Source: Empedobacter sedimenti
Lineage (GTDB): Bacteria > Bacteroidota > Bacteroidia > Flavobacteriales > Weeksellaceae
DNA: 64,000 bases
Assembly: GCF_030005555.1 (NCBI RefSeq)
Contig: NZ_JASCQG010000001.1
Span: 248,001-312,000, forward strand
Reading direction: 5' to 3'
The translations under genes were made by a program, and so were the position numbers. The notes under the pieces were generated by a model. The model saw nothing but the letters and a program-made list of their open reading frames with translations. It was not told where the DNA came from and made no database searches. This document shows, one piece after another, positions 33,910 to 42,379 of the stretch. Numbering within the stretch: the stretch's first letter is position 1; every line of letters starts with the position of its first letter.

Positions 33910-34856
33910 AAAATTTAAAAATATTAATTAATCTTGTTGCAATTCTTAACTCAATGATTGGATTTGCAAAGTCTGAAAATGATTCAATACTTACAAATTA
34001 TCGTGAACTCGAATTAGACTGCGATGCTTGTGGTTGCGCAGCGACTTCTACAGCAAATGGAATAGAAAATTTAATGAATGCAAGTTTTATAGGCATCCGT
34101 TATTTGAATCAATTTTACAAAGCCAAAGAAAATGCTTTTTCAAATGAACTGAATCAAAAGCAAACCTTCAATACCATACAATTATATGCTCGAATTCCTA
34201 TACATAATAAAATAGATGTAAGCGTTTCCCTTCCTTATCATATTCATCAAAAAGAAGGATTGAATACCACTAAAATCAATGGTTTTGGAGATATTAATGT
34301 AATGGGAATCGTAAAAATTATCGAAGCAAAAGCTTCTGAAAATAAATTTAAACATTCATTAACAACGGCAATTGGAATAAAAGCACCTATTGCTAAATTT
34401 AACCAACAAAATGCAGAAACTACAAACCCAAGTTTTCAATTAGGTACAGGAAGTTGGGATACACAATTAGGCTTAAACTATCAAATTTCCTATAAAAAAA
34501 CAGCTATTCAGTTGGTTACGGATTACAATTTGAAAGGTGAAAATAAGTACAATTACAAATTCGGAAATCAGTGGAATCAATTAATACAAATTCAACAATT
34601 ATTAGTTGACAAAAAGTATAAATTAGCTGGAAAAGTAGCTTTTCAGAATGAGTTATTTGAACAAAATAAACAATTTGGAGAAAAAATCCCGAAAACTAAA
34701 GGAAATCTACAAACATTGAAATTTGGTTTGGAAGCTGCTGTAGAAAAAATGAATTTTGGAATTGAATATTATCAACCACTGCATACAGATTTGAATAATG
34801 GTGAAATTGAACTTAAAAATAGAATTGGTGTATTTATCAATTATAATATTTTCTAA
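33906..34856 (+). CDS. Exported beta-strand-rich protein with Cys cluster, 316 aa
   Basis: A signal peptide (about 1-22) is followed by L-D-C39-D-A-C42-G-C44, a tight three-cysteine motif just after the cleavage site. The remaining ~260 residues alternate in short amphipathic strands (I-D-V-S-V-S-L-P-Y, I-Q-L-V-T-D-Y-N) and end in F-I-N-Y-N-I-F, as outer-membrane beta barrels do. It overlaps the MbnH-like gene by 4 bases and is therefore in the same operon. A metal-related outer-membrane role is inference. Confidence 0.7.
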   Translation: MKNLKILINLVAILNSMIGFAKSENDSILTNYRELELDCDACGCAATSTANGIENLMNASFIGIRYLNQFYKAKENAFSNELNQKQTFNTIQLYARIPIHNKIDVSVSLPYHIHQKEGLNTTKINGFGDINVMGIVKIIEAKASENKFKHSLTTAIGIKAPIAKFNQQNAETTNPSFQLGTGSWDTQLGLNYQISYKKTAIQLVTDYNLKGENKYNYKFGNQWNQLIQIQQLLVDKKYKLAGKVAFQNELFEQNKQFGEKIPKTKGNLQTLKFGLEAAVEKMNFGIEYYQPLHTDLNNGEIELKNRIGVFINYNIF

Positions 34857-34861
34857 ATTTG
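34854..34861 (+). promoter_or_regulatory. Promoter box TAAATTTG for the SDR gene
   Basis: Exact TAnnTTTG match overlapping the end of the upstream operon and an in-frame TTG at 34859. It lies 24 bases before the ATG at 34886 and indicates separate transcription of the SDR gene. Confidence 0.5.
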
Positions 34862-34885
34862 ATTAAATCATCCAAAACAAATTTT

Positions 34886-35623
34886 ATGAACGATTTATCA
34901 AACAAAGTAGTACTAATAACAGGCTCATCTAAAGGAATTGGTGCAGTAATGGCAAAAAAAATTGCTGAAGCAAATGCAAAAGTTATTGTAAATTTTGCAG
35001 GCAGTAAAGCTGAGGCTGAACAGGTAGTTTCTGAAATTAAAACAAATGGAGGTGATGCTATAGCTTTACAAGCTGATGTGAGTAAATCTGTTGATGTATC
35101 TAAATTATTCGATGAAGCGATTGCTCATTACGGAAAAATTGATGTTTTAGTGAATAATGCAGGTATTATGCATTCTAAATTGATAAAAGATACAACTGAC
35201 GAAGAGTTTACTCAACAAATTGAAATTAATGTTAAAGGCGTTTTCAATACGTTGAGAGAAGCTGCAACAAAACTAGAAAGTAATGGAAGTATTATTAATC
35301 TATCTACATCTGTAAATCGATTAATTCTTCCGACTTATGGGGTTTATGTTGCCACAAAATCAGCTGTTGAGCAGTTAACTCGTGTTTTTTCGAAAGAAAT
35401 TGGTCGTGGAATCAATGTAAATTCAGTTTCACCTGGTCCTACAAATACTGCTCTTTTTGCAAAAGGCAAATCACAAGAAACCATTGATAAATTAGCTTCT
35501 CTTAATCCATTTGGACGAATAGCAGAACCTGAAGAAATAGCAAATGTTATAGTCTTTTTGGCAAGTGATGAAGCTAAATGGATAAATGCCCAGAATATTG
35601 GAGCAAATGGAGGAATGGCTTAA
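34886..35623 (+). CDS. Short-chain dehydrogenase/reductase, 245 aa
   Basis: Classical SDR: T-G-S-S-K-G-I-G cofactor loop near the N-terminus, V-N-N-A-G-I, catalytic Ser in I-I-N-L-S-T-S, and Y-G-V-Y-V-A-T-K with the Tyr/Lys pair. The C-terminal S-P-G-P-T-N-T and I-G-A-N-G-G segments are typical of 3-oxoacyl-reductase-like SDRs. Substrate is unknown. The ATG at 34886 is used because the upstream TTG lies inside a promoter box. Terminator downstream. Confidence 0.9.
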   Translation: MNDLSNKVVLITGSSKGIGAVMAKKIAEANAKVIVNFAGSKAEAEQVVSEIKTNGGDAIALQADVSKSVDVSKLFDEAIAHYGKIDVLVNNAGIMHSKLIKDTTDEEFTQQIEINVKGVFNTLREAATKLESNGSIINLSTSVNRLILPTYGVYVATKSAVEQLTRVFSKEIGRGINVNSVSPGPTNTALFAKGKSQETIDKLASLNPFGRIAEPEEIANVIVFLASDEAKWINAQNIGANGGMA

Positions 35624-35630
35624 ACAAATA

Positions 35631-35662
35631 TTCCCAACAGTTTCAGTATTGTTGGGAATTTT
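35631..35662 (+). terminator. Terminator after the SDR gene
   Basis: Stem TTCCCAACA / TGTTGGGAA with a 10-base loop and a short T-run. Confidence 0.75.
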
Positions 35663-35768
35663 AGTTTTCAATCCTACTATAATTTAATCAAGAAAATATT
35701 ACAAGAATTATCAATCAGCTTTGTCACAAAAAAAACATCTTGTATCTTCACCTTTCAAACAACAAATA

Positions 35769-36737
35769 ATGAAATTCGTTACTTTCTTAGAAAATCAGCA
35801 AGAAAAAGTAGGTCTTGTTTGGCAAGATGCTATCTATGATTTGACAAAAATTAATCACAACTTACCTTCTACTCTAATCGAAATCTTAGCAGATGACGAA
35901 TTTTCAGTATTAATCTGTCAACAGATTACAAACGAAATTTCACGTGGTGAGTATAAAAATGCAGTTATAAAAGAACCACAAATTTTGGCTCCAATTCCTC
36001 ATCCAGCAAGTTTTAGAGATGCGTATGCATTTCGCCAACATGTCGAAACTTCTCGCTTGAACAGAGGTTTGGAAATGATTCCAGAATTTGATCAATTTCC
36101 TGTATTTTATTTCTCTAATCATCAAGCTATTCAAGGTCCGGGAAAAGTTTATGCAATGGAAAAACATTTCGATCGAATGGATTTTGAACTTGAAGTCGCT
36201 ATTGTCATCAAAAAAGAAGGTATCAATATAAAAGCTGAAGATGCTGATGAGTATATTGGTGGTTTTATGGTTTTGAATGATTTGAGCGCACGTACGTTAC
36301 AAATGGAAGAAATGAAACTGAATCTTGGTCCAGCAAAAGGAAAAGATTTCGCCTCAATGTTTGGTCCATATTTAGTTACTCCAACCGAAATCGAAAAATA
36401 CAAAGTTGAGCCTAAAGAAGGACATATAGGAAATTGCTATGATTTAGAAATGTCTTGTTCTGTTAATAATATTGAAGTTTCTCGTGGAAATTTCAAAGAT
36501 ATGCATTGGACTTTCGCTGAAATTATAGAGCGTATTTCTTATGGTGTAAAACTTTTTCCTGGAGATATTATTGGCTCTGGAACTGTTGGTACAGGTTGTT
36601 TTCTTGAATTAAATGGTACTGGAAAACGTCAGAATCCAACGTATCAAGAACAATGGTTACAACCAAATGATACCATCGAAATGTCTGTTACAGGATTAGG
36701 AAAATTAGTAAATTCTGTTCATCTTTATAACCAATAA
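35769..36737 (+). CDS. Fumarylacetoacetate hydrolase family protein, 322 aa
   Basis: The FAH C-terminal fold is marked by F-E-L-E-V-A-I-V-I, Y-I-G-G-F-M-V-L-N-D-L-S-A-R, the K-G-K-D-F-A-S-M-F-G-P block, and F-P-G-D-I-I-G-S-G-T-V-G. It should hydrolyse or decarboxylate an acylpyruvate-type ring-cleavage product. The neighbour 9 bases downstream is a flavin reductase, a pairing common in aromatic (tyrosine/homogentisate-like) catabolism of flavobacteria. The ATG at 35769 gives M-K-F-V-T-F, the usual family start, over an upstream TTG. Confidence 0.85.
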   Translation: MKFVTFLENQQEKVGLVWQDAIYDLTKINHNLPSTLIEILADDEFSVLICQQITNEISRGEYKNAVIKEPQILAPIPHPASFRDAYAFRQHVETSRLNRGLEMIPEFDQFPVFYFSNHQAIQGPGKVYAMEKHFDRMDFELEVAIVIKKEGINIKAEDADEYIGGFMVLNDLSARTLQMEEMKLNLGPAKGKDFASMFGPYLVTPTEIEKYKVEPKEGHIGNCYDLEMSCSVNNIEVSRGNFKDMHWTFAEIIERISYGVKLFPGDIIGSGTVGTGCFLELNGTGKRQNPTYQEQWLQPNDTIEMSVTGLGKLVNSVHLYNQ

Positions 36738-36746
36738 ACTCAATTT

Positions 36747-37625
36747 ATGCAACATACAAAATCTTTTGAGCCAAATACAAGTCAATTTGATGACATTTTC
36801 AAACACGCCATTTCTCCACGCCCTATTTGCTTTGCAAGTACGGTAGATAAAGATGGAAATGTAAATTTGAGCCCGTTTTCATTTTTCAATATGATGGGAC
36901 AAAATCCACCTATTTGCGTGTTTTCTCCGCTTCGCAAAATGAGAGATGGATCAACAAAACATACATTAGAAAACATTTGGGAACACCCAGAATGTGTGAT
37001 TAATATTGTCAATTATAACATGGTTCAGCAACAATCGTTGGCAAGTGTAGAATATCCAAAAGGTGTAAACGAATTTGTGAAAGCTGGTTTTACAGAATTA
37101 CCTTCAGAGTTGGTTAAACCGCCTCGTGTAGCAGAATCTCCTGTTCAATTGGAATGTAAAATTCGCGAAGTTATTTCTGTTACAGATCAACCAGGTGCAG
37201 CTAATTTAGTGATTGCAGAAATTGTGCGCATGCATGTGCAAGAGGATTTATTGGATGAAAATGATAAAGTTTCGCCTTATGATTTGGATTTAGTTGCTCG
37301 TATGGGAGGCGATTATTATTGCCGAGTTATTCCAGAATCTATCTTCGAAGTTGAAAAACCTACACGTACAATTGGTTTGGGTATAGATCAACTACCAGAT
37401 GAAGTAAAACACTCTAATTATTTAACAGGTAATAATTTAGGTCAATTAGGAAATGTAGAAAAATTACCTACAGATGAAATGATTCATGACTTCAAAGAGC
37501 AATTAACACAGCGATTAGATATTCAGAAATTTAAATCTGCAGAGGTTCGTCATCAAGTTGCAGCAAAACTTTTGGAACAAGGTGATGTAAATGGTGCTTG
37601 GTATTGGTTGTTGATGAAAATTTAG
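36747..37625 (+). CDS. Flavin reductase-like FMN-binding protein, 292 aa
   Basis: The split-barrel flavin-binding domain is recognisable from S-P-R-P-I-C-F-A-S-T-V-D-K-D-G-N-V-N-L-S-P-F-S-F-F-N and the N-P-P-I-C-V-F-S-P block, with a C-terminal extension of about 90 residues. In this larger form it is often paired with FAH-family genes in Bacteroidota. It probably binds FMN and acts in aromatic degradation; whether it feeds a monooxygenase is unknown. Cytosolic; operon with the genes on both sides. Confidence 0.85.
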   Translation: MQHTKSFEPNTSQFDDIFKHAISPRPICFASTVDKDGNVNLSPFSFFNMMGQNPPICVFSPLRKMRDGSTKHTLENIWEHPECVINIVNYNMVQQQSLASVEYPKGVNEFVKAGFTELPSELVKPPRVAESPVQLECKIREVISVTDQPGAANLVIAEIVRMHVQEDLLDENDKVSPYDLDLVARMGGDYYCRVIPESIFEVEKPTRTIGLGIDQLPDEVKHSNYLTGNNLGQLGNVEKLPTDEMIHDFKEQLTQRLDIQKFKSAEVRHQVAAKLLEQGDVNGAWYWLLMKI

Positions 37626-38300
37626 ATGATGAACAAAACTGTATTGGTTTTAGGAAGCTCAGGTTTAATTGGTTCTCTTCTCTTAGAAAAGTTGTTCAAA
37701 CATCCTGATTATTCTACTATTGTCACAATTGTTCGAAAACCTCAACAAATCAATCATCCAAAGTTGATAGAAATCGTAACTGATTTTAATTCAGAAATTA
37801 ATTTAGATGAAATTGAGCAGATTGATTCTATTTTTTCGTGCTTGGGAACAACTCGAAAAAAGACACCTGATTTAGGTGCATATCGTAAAATTGAAGTCGA
37901 TATTCCGAATCACTTTGCAAAGCTTGGGAATCAAAAAGGATTAACAAAGTTTCATTATATTTCGGCAGTTGGTGCAAATACAAGTTCGTCTAATTTTTAT
38001 CTTAAAATGAAAAGCGAAGCAGAAGAAACTTTACAAAATAATACTATCAAACATTTGTTTTTGTATCATCCATCTTTGTTGATTGGCAATCGAGCGGAAT
38101 ATCGTTTGGCTGAGAATATAAGTGCAAAAGTTTTCCCTTTGATTAATTTCTTTTTAAGCGGAAATCTGTCTAAATATAAATCAATTGAAGCCGAAAAAGT
38201 TGCACAATCACTTATTGAAAATGATTTGCATTCAGCTTCAAATAAAGTTTCAATTTTACATTACAACGAAATAATTAATTCAATAAATACAAGAAAATGA
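37626..38300 (+). CDS. NAD(P)-binding epimerase-like oxidoreductase, 224 aa
   Basis: A Rossmann fold with V-L-V-L-G-S-S-G-L-I-G-S at the N-terminus, I-F-S-C-L-G-T-T-R-K-K-T after strand 4, and Y-I-S-A-V-G-A-N with the Y-L-K-M-K-S-E-A-E helix (Y-x-x-x-K-type). It resembles the atypical SDRs of the HTATIP2/TIP30-like group. Substrate unknown. It begins immediately after the flavin reductase stop and overlaps yqaE by 4 bases (ATGA). Confidence 0.82.
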   Translation: MMNKTVLVLGSSGLIGSLLLEKLFKHPDYSTIVTIVRKPQQINHPKLIEIVTDFNSEINLDEIEQIDSIFSCLGTTRKKTPDLGAYRKIEVDIPNHFAKLGNQKGLTKFHYISAVGANTSSSNFYLKMKSEAEETLQNNTIKHLFLYHPSLLIGNRAEYRLAENISAKVFPLINFFLSGNLSKYKSIEAEKVAQSLIENDLHSASNKVSILHYNEIINSINTRK

Positions 38301-38488
38301 TTATACTAGCAGTACTCTTACCTTGGTTATCATTCATTTTAAGAGGAAAGATCATTCAAGGAATTATCTGTTTAATCTTACAAATAACCTTAATTGGCTG
38401 GTTACCCGCAGCAATTTGGGCAGTTGCTTCATTATTGGATGGACGTAATAAAGCAAGAATAAATAAAGTAAAAAGACAACTAAATTAG
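38297..38488 (+). CDS. YqaE/Pmp3 family membrane protein, 63 aa
   Basis: Two hydrophobic helices (about 2-14 and 18-46) with the Pmp3 signature G-K-x-x-Q-G-I-I-C-L-I-L-Q and a final W-A-V-A-S-L-L. These small proteolipids are stress-associated in other organisms. Start overlaps the upstream gene by ATGA, so it is translationally coupled. Confidence 0.87.
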   Translation: MIILAVLLPWLSFILRGKIIQGIICLILQITLIGWLPAAIWAVASLLDGRNKARINKVKRQLN

Positions 38489-38508
38489 TTGTCTTTTTAC
38501 TTTATTTA
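38460..38508. terminator. 23-bp perfect hairpin spanning both stop codons
   Basis: Arms 38460-38482 and 38486-38508 are perfectly complementary around loop AAT. The hairpin includes the last codons and stop of yqaE (+) and of the lipocalin-like gene (-), so it serves as a bidirectional terminator that overlaps both coding ends. Confidence 0.8.
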
Positions 38509-38975
38509 CGTTGATAATAATTCAAGATTTTATCTTCTTTTCCATCATTATTCTTATCACGATATTCTATCAATACCAAAGTATTATCATCAACTTTTTG
38601 ATATTTATAACTCGTTGTAGTTCTTGTTCCATAAGTTAAGTTGAACTCATTGTTGCTTTCATTTATTGAGAATTTGCCTTTAACTGGCTCTAAAAATGAC
38701 GAACAATCAGCTCCTGTAGCGTAAATAGAAATAAATTTACCCTTTTCTAGGAATTCTATTGAAGATTTCTTTGTACATTCATCAAAATCAAATTTTTCTT
38801 CATTCCCATCTCCTGTATCAACAAAATAATGTGTTGGATACCATTTTCCTATCAACCAAGATGTATCATATTTTGCCTGAACTTGTCTTAACGCTATACT
38901 ATTTTGTACATTGGCAAAACTCATCGGGGCAAACATAATAAAGTTTACAAGAAATAATAAGCAATACTTTTTCAT
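38502..38975 (-). CDS. Lipocalin-like secreted protein, 157 aa
   Basis: A signal peptide (1-21, cleavage M-S-F-A-N) is followed by a small barrel with the lipocalin-type G-K-W-Y-P-T start, G-K-F-I-S-I-Y and K-G-K-F-S-I-N strands, and a final T-L-V-L-I-E-Y. Two cysteines near the middle may form a disulphide. A late D-K-N-N-D-G-K-E-D loop could bind calcium. Ligand unknown. Single gene converging on yqaE. Confidence 0.75.
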   Translation of the reverse strand: MKKYCLLFLVNFIMFAPMSFANVQNSIALRQVQAKYDTSWLIGKWYPTHYFVDTGDGNEEKFDFDECTKKSSIEFLEKGKFISIYATGADCSSFLEPVKGKFSINESNNEFNLTYGTRTTTSYKYQKVDDNTLVLIEYRDKNNDGKEDKILNYYQRK

Positions 38976-39043
38976 AATTATTTTGGTTTTAGTTTATCTA
39001 AAAATAGATCGTAAAACTACATTTTTAATCTTTTTATGTTAAA

Positions 39044-40108
39044 TTATTTAAATTCAAAAATTGTTTTTGAATAATATTTTCCTTCTGAATTATAAATTTT
39101 TTGAGGAAAATTTGGTTGATTTATCGCATCAGAAAAATTTTGCGTTTCTAAACATAAAGCAGTTCGAAAACCATCTGTAGTTCCGTTTTTCAATGTAATT
39201 TTATCGGACATAAAATTCCCTGTATACAACAAAACTCCTTGCGCTGTTGTATAAACATCTAATTGAATTCCAGAAAGATTTCCCTTTAAAGTTGTTACAT
39301 GATTCAACGTTTCATCAAATGTTTGCTTTAAAATATAAAAATGATCATAACCATTTCCGTAAATCAATTGTTGATGTTTTTCATCAATTGATTCTCCAAC
39401 TTTCTTCGGTTTTCTAAAATCAAAAGGAGAATCTTCTACGTCTAAAAAATCACCACTTGGTGAATAATCAACATTAAGTGTTGTAATTTGATTTGAATTA
39501 ATCTGTAAATCATGTTCTAAAATAGTTCCATTCCCTGCTCCATTTAGATTGAAATACGAATGATTGGTCAAATTAATAATCGTATCATTTTCTGAATAGC
39601 CAAAATACTCAAGAATTAACTCATTATTTTCTGTTAAGGTATAATGAACTTCGAAATGAATAGGTCCAGGAAAACCTTCTTCCAAATGAGGATATTGATA
39701 AGTAAAAATGATTTTATTATTTTCTAAAATAGTTGACCAAATGGCGAAATGAAGTCCTTTATTACCTCCATGCAGCGTATTCTCACCATTATTCTTGATT
39801 AATTGATAGATTTTATCTTTAATCGTGAACTCAGCATTCGAAATACGTCCAGTAAAAGGTCCAATAATAGTTCCATAATAAGGTTCATCTTTCGAAAGAT
39901 ATTCTTCTGCGGTTTTCATTCCGACTACAACATCAGTTGGATTATTTTTAGAATCAGGAACAATCAAACTAACAATACGTGCACCTAAATTCGTGAATTG
40001 AACAGTCATTCCATTCGAATTTCTTAACGTATAAAGTTCTATAAATTGATTTTCGTGCGACAAACGAAACGTTTCTGCATCAACTAAATTTTCTTGTGAA
40101 TTTGTCAT
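39044..40108 (-). CDS. galM: Aldose 1-epimerase (mutarotase), 354 aa
   Basis: GalM family: F-T-G-R-I-S-N-A-E-F, N-T-L-H-G-G-N-K-G-L-H (substrate His), T-N-H-S-Y-F-N-L (catalytic His) and a late F-R-T-A-L-C-L-E-T-Q catalytic Glu block. It interconverts alpha and beta anomers of galactose or glucose. Last gene of galT-galK-galM, 12 bases after galK. No signal peptide, so cytosolic. Confidence 0.93.
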   Translation of the reverse strand: MTNSQENLVDAETFRLSHENQFIELYTLRNSNGMTVQFTNLGARIVSLIVPDSKNNPTDVVVGMKTAEEYLSKDEPYYGTIIGPFTGRISNAEFTIKDKIYQLIKNNGENTLHGGNKGLHFAIWSTILENNKIIFTYQYPHLEEGFPGPIHFEVHYTLTENNELILEYFGYSENDTIINLTNHSYFNLNGAGNGTILEHDLQINSNQITTLNVDYSPSGDFLDVEDSPFDFRKPKKVGESIDEKHQQLIYGNGYDHFYILKQTFDETLNHVTTLKGNLSGIQLDVYTTAQGVLLYTGNFMSDKITLKNGTTDGFRTALCLETQNFSDAINQPNFPQKIYNSEGKYYSKTIFEFK

Positions 40109-40120
40109 AAAATTTCAAAT

Positions 40121-41278
40121 TTAATCAACAAAAGAAGTTCCATTTCCAATACTAACTTTCAGAGCCGTTGGCTCAAAACCAAATTTAGCTTTATAAAGAG
40201 GCGTAATTTTTTCAATCACTTGATCGCGATTTCCTTTCTTGATAATATTAATTGTACAACCTCCAAAACCGCCGCCCATCATACGTGCACCGATAACTTC
40301 TGGAATTTCTTGAACATTTTCAATCAAAAAATCTAACTCATCACAACTTACTTCATACTGTTTACTCAACGCCCAATGCGCCTCGAAAAGTAGTTTTCCT
40401 AATGCATCAAATTCATGATTTTTAAGTGCGATATTTGCCTTTGTTACACGATCATTTTCCTCAACCACAAAACGAGATTTTGTATAAACATCTTGAGATT
40501 TTGGGAAAACAATTTCATCTAACTGCTCAACCGTTACATCACGCAAAGACTCAACCAATGGATAATGTTCTTTTACCCATTCCACAGCCTGCTCACAAGC
40601 CGCTCTCCTATCGTTATATGCAGAAGATGCTAGATTATGCTTGACATTGGTATTAAGCAAAAGAATTTCATAATCTTCCCAATCTAATGGAACATAATCA
40701 AAAGATAAATCGCGACAATCTAACTGAATTGCATGATTATTTTTACCCATGATAGAGGCAAATTGATCCATAATTCCACACTTTACACCAACATAATCGT
40801 GCTCAGTTTGTTGACCAACTTTTGCCAAATCAACACGAGAAAGACCAATCTGAAATAATTCGTTTAAAGCAAAACCAACCGCGCTAGAAAAAGCCGCAGA
40901 CGAAGAAAGTCCAGCTCCCAAAGGAACATCGCCAACGACATAAGCATTAAAACCATTTATTTTAGATGTTTTAGCTTGAATAATCTCACTTACACCAATG
41001 ATATATTTTGACCAATCTGGTGCGTTACTCAAATCTTGATTTAAAGCAGCTTGATATTTTTCTTTATAATCAGCCGAATATAAATGTAATTCATCATCAT
41101 TTCGCGCACTAACTGCTACATAAATATATTGATCAATCGCAGCAGGCATCACAAAACCTTGGTTATAATCGGTATGTTCTCCAATAATATTAATACGACC
41201 TGGAGATTTTACAACAATAGTTGGTTCTTGATTAAATTGTTCTTTAAAAGCTTGAATAATAGTTTCTTTTGCAATCAT
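40121..41278 (-). CDS. galK: Galactokinase, 385 aa
   Basis: GHMP kinase. The galactokinase signature G-R-I-N-I-I-G-E-H-T-D-Y-N is near residues 26-38, the ATP loop is G-A-G-L-S-S-S-A-A-F, and the C-terminal motif is G-A-R-M-M-G-G-G-F-G-G-C. It phosphorylates galactose to galactose-1-phosphate. It lies 3 bases from galT and 12 from galM. Confidence 0.95.
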   Translation of the reverse strand: MIAKETIIQAFKEQFNQEPTIVVKSPGRINIIGEHTDYNQGFVMPAAIDQYIYVAVSARNDDELHLYSADYKEKYQAALNQDLSNAPDWSKYIIGVSEIIQAKTSKINGFNAYVVGDVPLGAGLSSSAAFSSAVGFALNELFQIGLSRVDLAKVGQQTEHDYVGVKCGIMDQFASIMGKNNHAIQLDCRDLSFDYVPLDWEDYEILLLNTNVKHNLASSAYNDRRAACEQAVEWVKEHYPLVESLRDVTVEQLDEIVFPKSQDVYTKSRFVVEENDRVTKANIALKNHEFDALGKLLFEAHWALSKQYEVSCDELDFLIENVQEIPEVIGARMMGGGFGGCTINIIKKGNRDQVIEKITPLYKAKFGFEPTALKVSIGNGTSFVD

Positions 41279-41281
41279 TTT

Positions 41282-42319
41282 TTAAATGGTTTTATAATGT
41301 TTTGTGGATTGATTTCTAATAACTTCTGCTGCAAATTCTGGCTTAATATCACGTTGCGGATTTCCTAACATTTCATATCCAACCATAAATTTTTTGACAG
41401 TTGCAGAACGCAATAAAGGAGGATAAAAATGCATATGCCAATGCCAAAAATCGACCTCATCCGTATTTACAGGCGCTTGATGCATACCTGCCGAATATGG
41501 AAAAGATATTTTGAAAATATTATCGTAACGAGTTGTCAATTCTTTCAATGTTTTGGCTAAATCATTTTTTTCTTCTTCAGTAAATTGAGAAATATCTTGC
41601 ACATGTCTTTTACTAATCACAAGCGTTTCATACGGCCAAGCTGCCCAAAATGGAACTACAACAATAAAATGTTCATTATTAATTACAACACGTGTTTTGT
41701 CTTTTTCTTCTTGTTGCCAATATGCCGTTAAAAGAGATTTGCCATTCTTTTCGAAATACTCTTTTTGATATTTTGTTTCTTTTACGATTTCAGAAGGCAA
41801 TGATTGTTGCGACCAAATTTGACCATGCGGATGCGGATTACTACATCCCATAATCGCACCTTTATTTTCGAAAATCTGAATATATTTTATCCATTCATTT
41901 TTAGCTAATCCAGCAAATTCATTTTGCCAAACATCAACCACTTTTTTGATTTCGTCAACCTCCAATTCTGGAAGCGTTAAATCATGGCGAGGAGAAAATG
42001 CAATCACTTTACAAATTCCTTTCTCAGCTTCAGCTTTCAGCAAATTATTCTCGTTATAAGTTTCTTCTTCTGTCGAATCTAACAAAGCCGAAAAATCATT
42101 AGTAAAAACAAAACTATCCGAATAATTAGGATTTATTTGCCCTTCTGCTCGCTTATTTCCTGGACACAAATAGCATGTATCATCGTATTGCGGTCTTTTC
42201 TCTTCTTGTGTATCTTCTACCTGACCTTGCCACGGACGTTTACTACGATGCGGAGACACTAATATCTGTTCTCCTGTAAGGATATTTGTTCTTAAATGTG
42301 GTTGCTCAAAATTTAGCAT
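41282..42319 (-). CDS. galT: UDP-glucose--hexose-1-phosphate uridylyltransferase, 345 aa
   Basis: GalT: the active-site H-P-H-G in G-C-S-N-P-H-P-H-G-Q-I-W, an early zinc site with C-Y-L-C-P-G-N, and a late W-H-W-H-M-H-F-Y-P-P histidine cluster. It exchanges galactose-1-P and UDP-glucose in the Leloir pathway. First gene of the gal operon; an upstream CAATTTTG is a one-mismatch promoter box. A TPR-AraC regulator gene lies 60 bases upstream on the same strand. Confidence 0.95.
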   Translation of the reverse strand: MLNFEQPHLRTNILTGEQILVSPHRSKRPWQGQVEDTQEEKRPQYDDTCYLCPGNKRAEGQINPNYSDSFVFTNDFSALLDSTEEETYNENNLLKAEAEKGICKVIAFSPRHDLTLPELEVDEIKKVVDVWQNEFAGLAKNEWIKYIQIFENKGAIMGCSNPHPHGQIWSQQSLPSEIVKETKYQKEYFEKNGKSLLTAYWQQEEKDKTRVVINNEHFIVVVPFWAAWPYETLVISKRHVQDISQFTEEEKNDLAKTLKELTTRYDNIFKISFPYSAGMHQAPVNTDEVDFWHWHMHFYPPLLRSATVKKFMVGYEMLGNPQRDIKPEFAAEVIRNQSTKHYKTI

Positions 42320-42379
42320 ATAAAGGTTTATTTTTTACAAAATTGAATGTGTAAGTTATCAATTTTATTAAAAAAACAA

